Source: an uncultured Victivallales bacterium
Lineage (GTDB): Bacteria > Verrucomicrobiota > Lentisphaeria > Victivallales > UBA1829
Reading direction: 5' to 3'
Assembly: GCA_944390795.1 (NCBI GenBank)
Contig: CALXRI010000010.1
Coordinates: 64,537-110,872, forward strand
DNA length: 46,336 bases
How positions within the stretch are numbered: the first letter of the stretch is position 1; each line of letters starts with the position of its first letter. The translations under genes and the position numbers were made by a program. Below the pieces are notes generated by a model. It was not told where the DNA came from. It did no database searches and saw only the letters and a list, made by a program, of their open reading frames with translations. Positions 43,886 to 46,336 of this stretch are shown here, piece after piece.

Positions 43886-44629
43886 TCATCCGCGCGGACG
43901 GAGCTTGTGAAGAGCGGCGAGCGACTGCGCGACCCCTTTCTCCGGATCATTTTTTTCTTCATATTCCACGACAATCCATTCCGTATTGCCGCGTTTTTCA
44001 CAGAAATCCAGAATTTTTTCCCACGGAAGATCGTCCGCTCCGATTGCGGGGGCGAATTTTTCAGCCGCCGAGTAGGGCTTGAAATGGATCGACTGGCTGC
44101 GTCCGGGATATTTCTCCAGCACGGCGGGAACATCTGCGCCTCCGCTTGCGGCATTGCCCGTGTCCAGCTGCAGAATCACCTGCGGGAGCGTGTTTTCCGC
44201 GACGATGTCCCAGGGAAGAAGTCCGTCCACCGGCTGAAATTCATGTGCATGATTGTGATAGCCGGTCCGGATTCCGTACGGCGCAAGCTTTTCCGCAATG
44301 GCATTCAGGCGGTCGGCGAATTTTTTCCATTCATCCGCGGTGGGCGCATTGAACCATGGCACGCAGACATACCGGTTGCCGAGAAGCAGATTCCGCCGGA
44401 GAACGGATTCGAAATCATCTTCCAGCGCCTCGATCGGCATGTGCCAGCCGGCGCAGACAAGACCGGTTTCACGGAGGAGGGCGGGATAGAATTCCGCCTG
44501 GAAATGCATGCCGTAGAATTCCACTCCGGTGTAGCCGGCTTTCCGGGCTGTTTTCAGGGCTTCCAGCGGGTTGCCGTCATAAATGTTGCGGAGAGAATAC
44601 GCCTGCAGGGCGATTGGCAGCTGAATCAT
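43886..44629 (-). CDS. sugar phosphate isomerase/epimerase-like TIM-barrel protein
   Basis: This 247-residue protein belongs to the xylose-isomerase-like AP-endonuclease-2 superfamily. The start LPIALQAYSLRNIYDGNPLE, the strand GYTGVEFYGMHF, the metal-site segments GIRTGYHNHAHEFQPVDG and VILQLDTGNAASGGA, and WIVVEYEEKNDPEKGV near the end are typical. These enzymes isomerise or epimerise sugars or polyols using a divalent metal. The substrate is not identifiable. I start it at 44629, where AAAGGA lies eight bases upstream; the longer frame crosses its promoter. It is divergent from the fucose-isomerase-like gene. Confidence 0.9.
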   Translation of the reverse strand: MIQLPIALQAYSLRNIYDGNPLEALKTARKAGYTGVEFYGMHFQAEFYPALLRETGLVCAGWHMPIEALEDDFESVLRRNLLLGNRYVCVPWFNAPTADEWKKFADRLNAIAEKLAPYGIRTGYHNHAHEFQPVDGLLPWDIVAENTLPQVILQLDTGNAASGGADVPAVLEKYPGRSQSIHFKPYSAAEKFAPAIGADDLPWEKILDFCEKRGNTEWIVVEYEEKNDPEKGVAQSLAALHKLRPRG

Positions 44630-44679
44630 TGTTCTGTCCTTTCCATAAAGTTTTCCGGATTGTGTCCGTTTAAGGGTTA

Positions 44680-44707
44680 CATATATCCTGTCAGAGCGGA
44701 TTGTCAA
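44680..44707 (-). promoter_or_regulatory. promoter of the sugar isomerase/epimerase gene
   Basis: On the minus strand, a perfect TTGACA (44702-44707) and TATATG (44680-44685) are separated by 16 bases, about 50 bases upstream of the start codon. Confidence 0.6.
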
Positions 44708-44768
44708 GAGTTCCGGCGGGCGCTTTCGGAAGAAAGATGCGGAACGGTGCGCGGGACGCCGCGGCGGA

Positions 44769-44804
44769 CTGCGCCAAAAATCCGCTTCCTGCGCCAAAAA
44801 TCCG
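44769..44804 (+). repeat. two perfect 16-bp direct repeats upstream of the fucose-isomerase-like gene
   Basis: CTGCGCCAAAAATCCG occurs at 44769-44784 and again at 44789-44804, 20 bases start to start, or about two helical turns. The pair ends one base before a candidate -35 box. This is the layout expected of a tandem activator site, such as an AraC-family protein binding the same face of DNA. I do not see the motif elsewhere in the window. Confidence 0.65.
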
Positions 44805-44805
44805 G

Positions 44806-44834
44806 TTGGCGGATCGTTCCTGCGCATGTAATTT
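44806..44834 (+). promoter_or_regulatory. candidate activator-dependent promoter of the fucose-isomerase-like gene
   Basis: TTGGCG (44806-44811) and TAATTT (44829-44834) are separated by 17 bases, directly after the 16-bp direct repeats. The boxes are poor matches, which fits a promoter that needs an activator. Confidence 0.4.
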
Positions 44835-44866
44835 TACCGTCGACGCCATAAGATCAGGAGGATGTC

Positions 44867-46210
44867 ATGAAAAAAATCAAGGTCGGTTATCTTTCTCTCG
44901 TCAAAGGTTCCTGGATCAACGAACGTCTTGCCGGGCAGCGGGCGGAAGCGCTGAAAATGCTGAGTGAACTTGACATTGAGCCGGTTGACTGCGGCGGTCT
45001 GATTCAGAACGAGGCGCAGGCTGCGGAGGCTGTCGAACATTTTGCCTCCTCCTCCGTGGACTGTCTGCTGATTCACTTCCTGACGTTTGCCCTGGGGGCC
45101 TGCGCGCCCTCCGCGGCGAAGAAACTGGGGGTTCCCGTGATTTTCTGGTCCGTGCCGGAGCCCCCGATGCGCGGCGGGCGTCTTCAGGCGAACAGTTTCT
45201 GCGCGGCCAACATGAATGCGCATGCCTTGTGGCGGATGGGGCTCCGCTATTCCTTCGTTTACGGGGACAACGATTCCGTCCGGGAGAAACTGTGCGGAAA
45301 ATTCCTCGTGGTGCGCGCCATTCGCGAACTGGCGCGCCTGCGCATCGGTTCCGTCGGCGGCCGGGTTCCCGGATTTTATACGTCCAACTACGATGAACTG
45401 GGGCTTTGTGCAAAGTTCGGAGTGGAAACGGAAAAGATCACGCTTCTGGAGGTGGTCGACAAAGCGCGGAAAATTCTGGAAGGCTCCAAGGAACCCGTTT
45501 GCGCCGCGGCGGACAAGGTCCGGGTCAGGGATGTCACGGCGGAGGAATTGCGGAAGCTCAAGGCGTTGTATCAGGCGCTCGCCGAAACGGCGGAAAAGTA
45601 TCGTCTTTCCACTTTTGCGCTCCGCTGCTGGCCGGATGTCAATGACATTTACGGCCTGGGCATCTGCGGGCTGATCGGAATGCTGAATGAAAGCGGCTGC
45701 ATCACAGCGTGTGAAGGCGATGTCCTCGGCGCCGTTGCCATGAAGCTGGCGCAGTGGCTTACCGACGGAGCTGTCCCGTTCTTCTGCGACTGGATCGCTT
45801 TCGATGAACGTGAGAACACCGGGGTCGTCTGGCACTGCGGCGCGGCGGCTCCCGCTCTCTGCCCTGCGGGATGCAGTCCGCAGTTCTGCAAATCCTCGAT
45901 CATCGACGGCGGCGGCGTCAAAGGCGTGACCTGTGAATTCCCGCTGAAGCCGGGCCGTGTCACAATGCTTCGGCTCGGCGAAACCCGTGAACAGGGAAAA
46001 TACCGTTTGTTCGCCGCGGCGGGGACGGCGCTGGACACCGATCAGATTCTCCGCGGCAATCCGCTGAATGTGAAGTTCGACCGCAGAATTCCCGAAATGG
46101 TTGACACGGTCATCGAAAACGGCATTGAACACCATTACGTCGTCGTGCATGGCGACATCATGGACAAGCTCAGGCTGTTTGCCAAATGGATGGATCTGGA
46201 GATCCTTTAA
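44867..46210 (+). CDS. L-fucose/L-arabinose isomerase-like protein
   Basis: This 447-residue protein matches the fucose-isomerase-like family, with an N-terminal Rossmann-like part (KKIKVGYLSLVKGSWINERL, CLLIHFLTFALGACAP) and the C-terminal isomerase domain. Possible metal and substrate residues lie in CWPDVNDIYGLGICGLIGML, ACEGDVLGAVAMKLAQWL and the late HHYVVVHGDIMDKL. It is shorter than classical FucI (about 590 residues) and belongs to the divergent group whose substrates are mostly untested. AGGAGG precedes the ATG. It has its own terminator and a divergent sugar isomerase gene as neighbour, so it probably acts in sugar catabolism. Confidence 0.88.
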   Translation: MKKIKVGYLSLVKGSWINERLAGQRAEALKMLSELDIEPVDCGGLIQNEAQAAEAVEHFASSSVDCLLIHFLTFALGACAPSAAKKLGVPVIFWSVPEPPMRGGRLQANSFCAANMNAHALWRMGLRYSFVYGDNDSVREKLCGKFLVVRAIRELARLRIGSVGGRVPGFYTSNYDELGLCAKFGVETEKITLLEVVDKARKILEGSKEPVCAAADKVRVRDVTAEELRKLKALYQALAETAEKYRLSTFALRCWPDVNDIYGLGICGLIGMLNESGCITACEGDVLGAVAMKLAQWLTDGAVPFFCDWIAFDERENTGVVWHCGAAAPALCPAGCSPQFCKSSIIDGGGVKGVTCEFPLKPGRVTMLRLGETREQGKYRLFAAAGTALDTDQILRGNPLNVKFDRRIPEMVDTVIENGIEHHYVVVHGDIMDKLRLFAKWMDLEIL

Positions 46211-46231
46211 AGGTTCCGGAAGAGACACTGC

Positions 46232-46265
46232 AAAAAAAGCACGGCGCCGGAAACGCCGTGCTTTT
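46232..46265 (+). terminator. intrinsic terminator after the fucose-isomerase-like gene
   Basis: AAAAGCACGGCG (46235-46246) and CGCCGTGCTTTT (46254-46265) form a 12-bp stem around a seven-base loop, 25 bases after the stop codon. The remaining 70 bases to the window edge hold no feature I can support. Confidence 0.9.
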
Positions 46266-46336
46266 GTATGTTATCCTCTGTTGGTATTTCTGCAACTTTC
46301 CTTTTCCGAGAATGGGCTTGATCGCTCGTCGGAGGA

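Noticed and set aside
1-46336. CRISPR arrays, insertion sequences or integrons
   Set aside because: No regularly spaced repeats beyond the two-copy elements listed, no transposase or integrase genes, and no terminal inverted repeats were found.

Overview
The window reads as the chromosome of a GC-rich, Gram-negative, sugar-degrading bacterium, most likely a member of the PVC superphylum and best fitting Lentisphaerota (Victivallis-like). This placement is inference. It rests on a 35-residue, very basic small protein resembling the PVC 'signature' protein, a TIGR04073-type exosortase-associated protein, an LpxA (so lipid A is made), a GH29 fucosidase with its own AraC regulator, a fucose-isomerase-like enzyme, and a long-form PurF of the Bacteroidetes type. 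Nearly all of the window is ordinary chromosomal coding sequence. I see no phage, insertion sequence, integron or CRISPR array.

Layout. 0.1-2.9 kb: gcvPA-gcvPB, the two-subunit glycine decarboxylase P-protein. 3.0-3.9 kb: a STAS anti-anti-sigma factor, an RsbW-like kinase and tRNA-Leu(UAG). 3.9-9.3 kb, minus strand: a tightly packed nucleotide-sugar operon, rfbB-rfbA-rfbC-rfbD, then mannose-1-phosphate guanylyltransferase and a 5'-nucleotidase. Its consensus-like promoter carries a perfect 12-bp palindrome in the spacer. 9.7-13.7 kb: a large AsmA-like envelope protein and galactokinase. 13.8-17.4 kb, minus strand: an AraC regulator and an SLC12-like cation/amino-acid transporter. 17.8-18.6 kb: a regulator with an HTH and an S24/LexA-like fold lacking the catalytic residues. 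18.7-23.4 kb: a hexose-6-phosphate mutarotase and a divergent full-length cobalamin-dependent MetH.

23.4-28.7 kb, minus strand: queF, argJ, argB, gpmI and a 5'-3' exonuclease in one closely spaced run. 28.9-31.6 kb: the TIGR04073-type protein, then an AraC regulator divergent from an alpha-L-fucosidase. 32.0-40.6 kb: gltD and gltB (minus) divergent from purF (plus), with two matching TTTTACA/TGTAAAA palindromes between them, then a nitroreductase. 40.7-42.6 kb, minus strand: a parvulin lipoprotein and a helical lipoprotein. 42.8-43.8 kb: the small basic protein and lpxA. 43.9-46.2 kb: a TIM-barrel sugar isomerase/epimerase divergent from a fucose-isomerase-like protein, which is preceded by two perfect 16-bp direct repeats.

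Together the genes cover one-carbon, glutamate and arginine metabolism, envelope polysaccharide precursors, and intracellular handling of fucose, galactose and related sugars. The most notable unexplained signals are regulatory: the gltB/purF double palindrome, the 16-bp direct repeats at 44.8 kb, the TTCATA repeats before the fucosidase gene, and the palindrome inside the rfb promoter.
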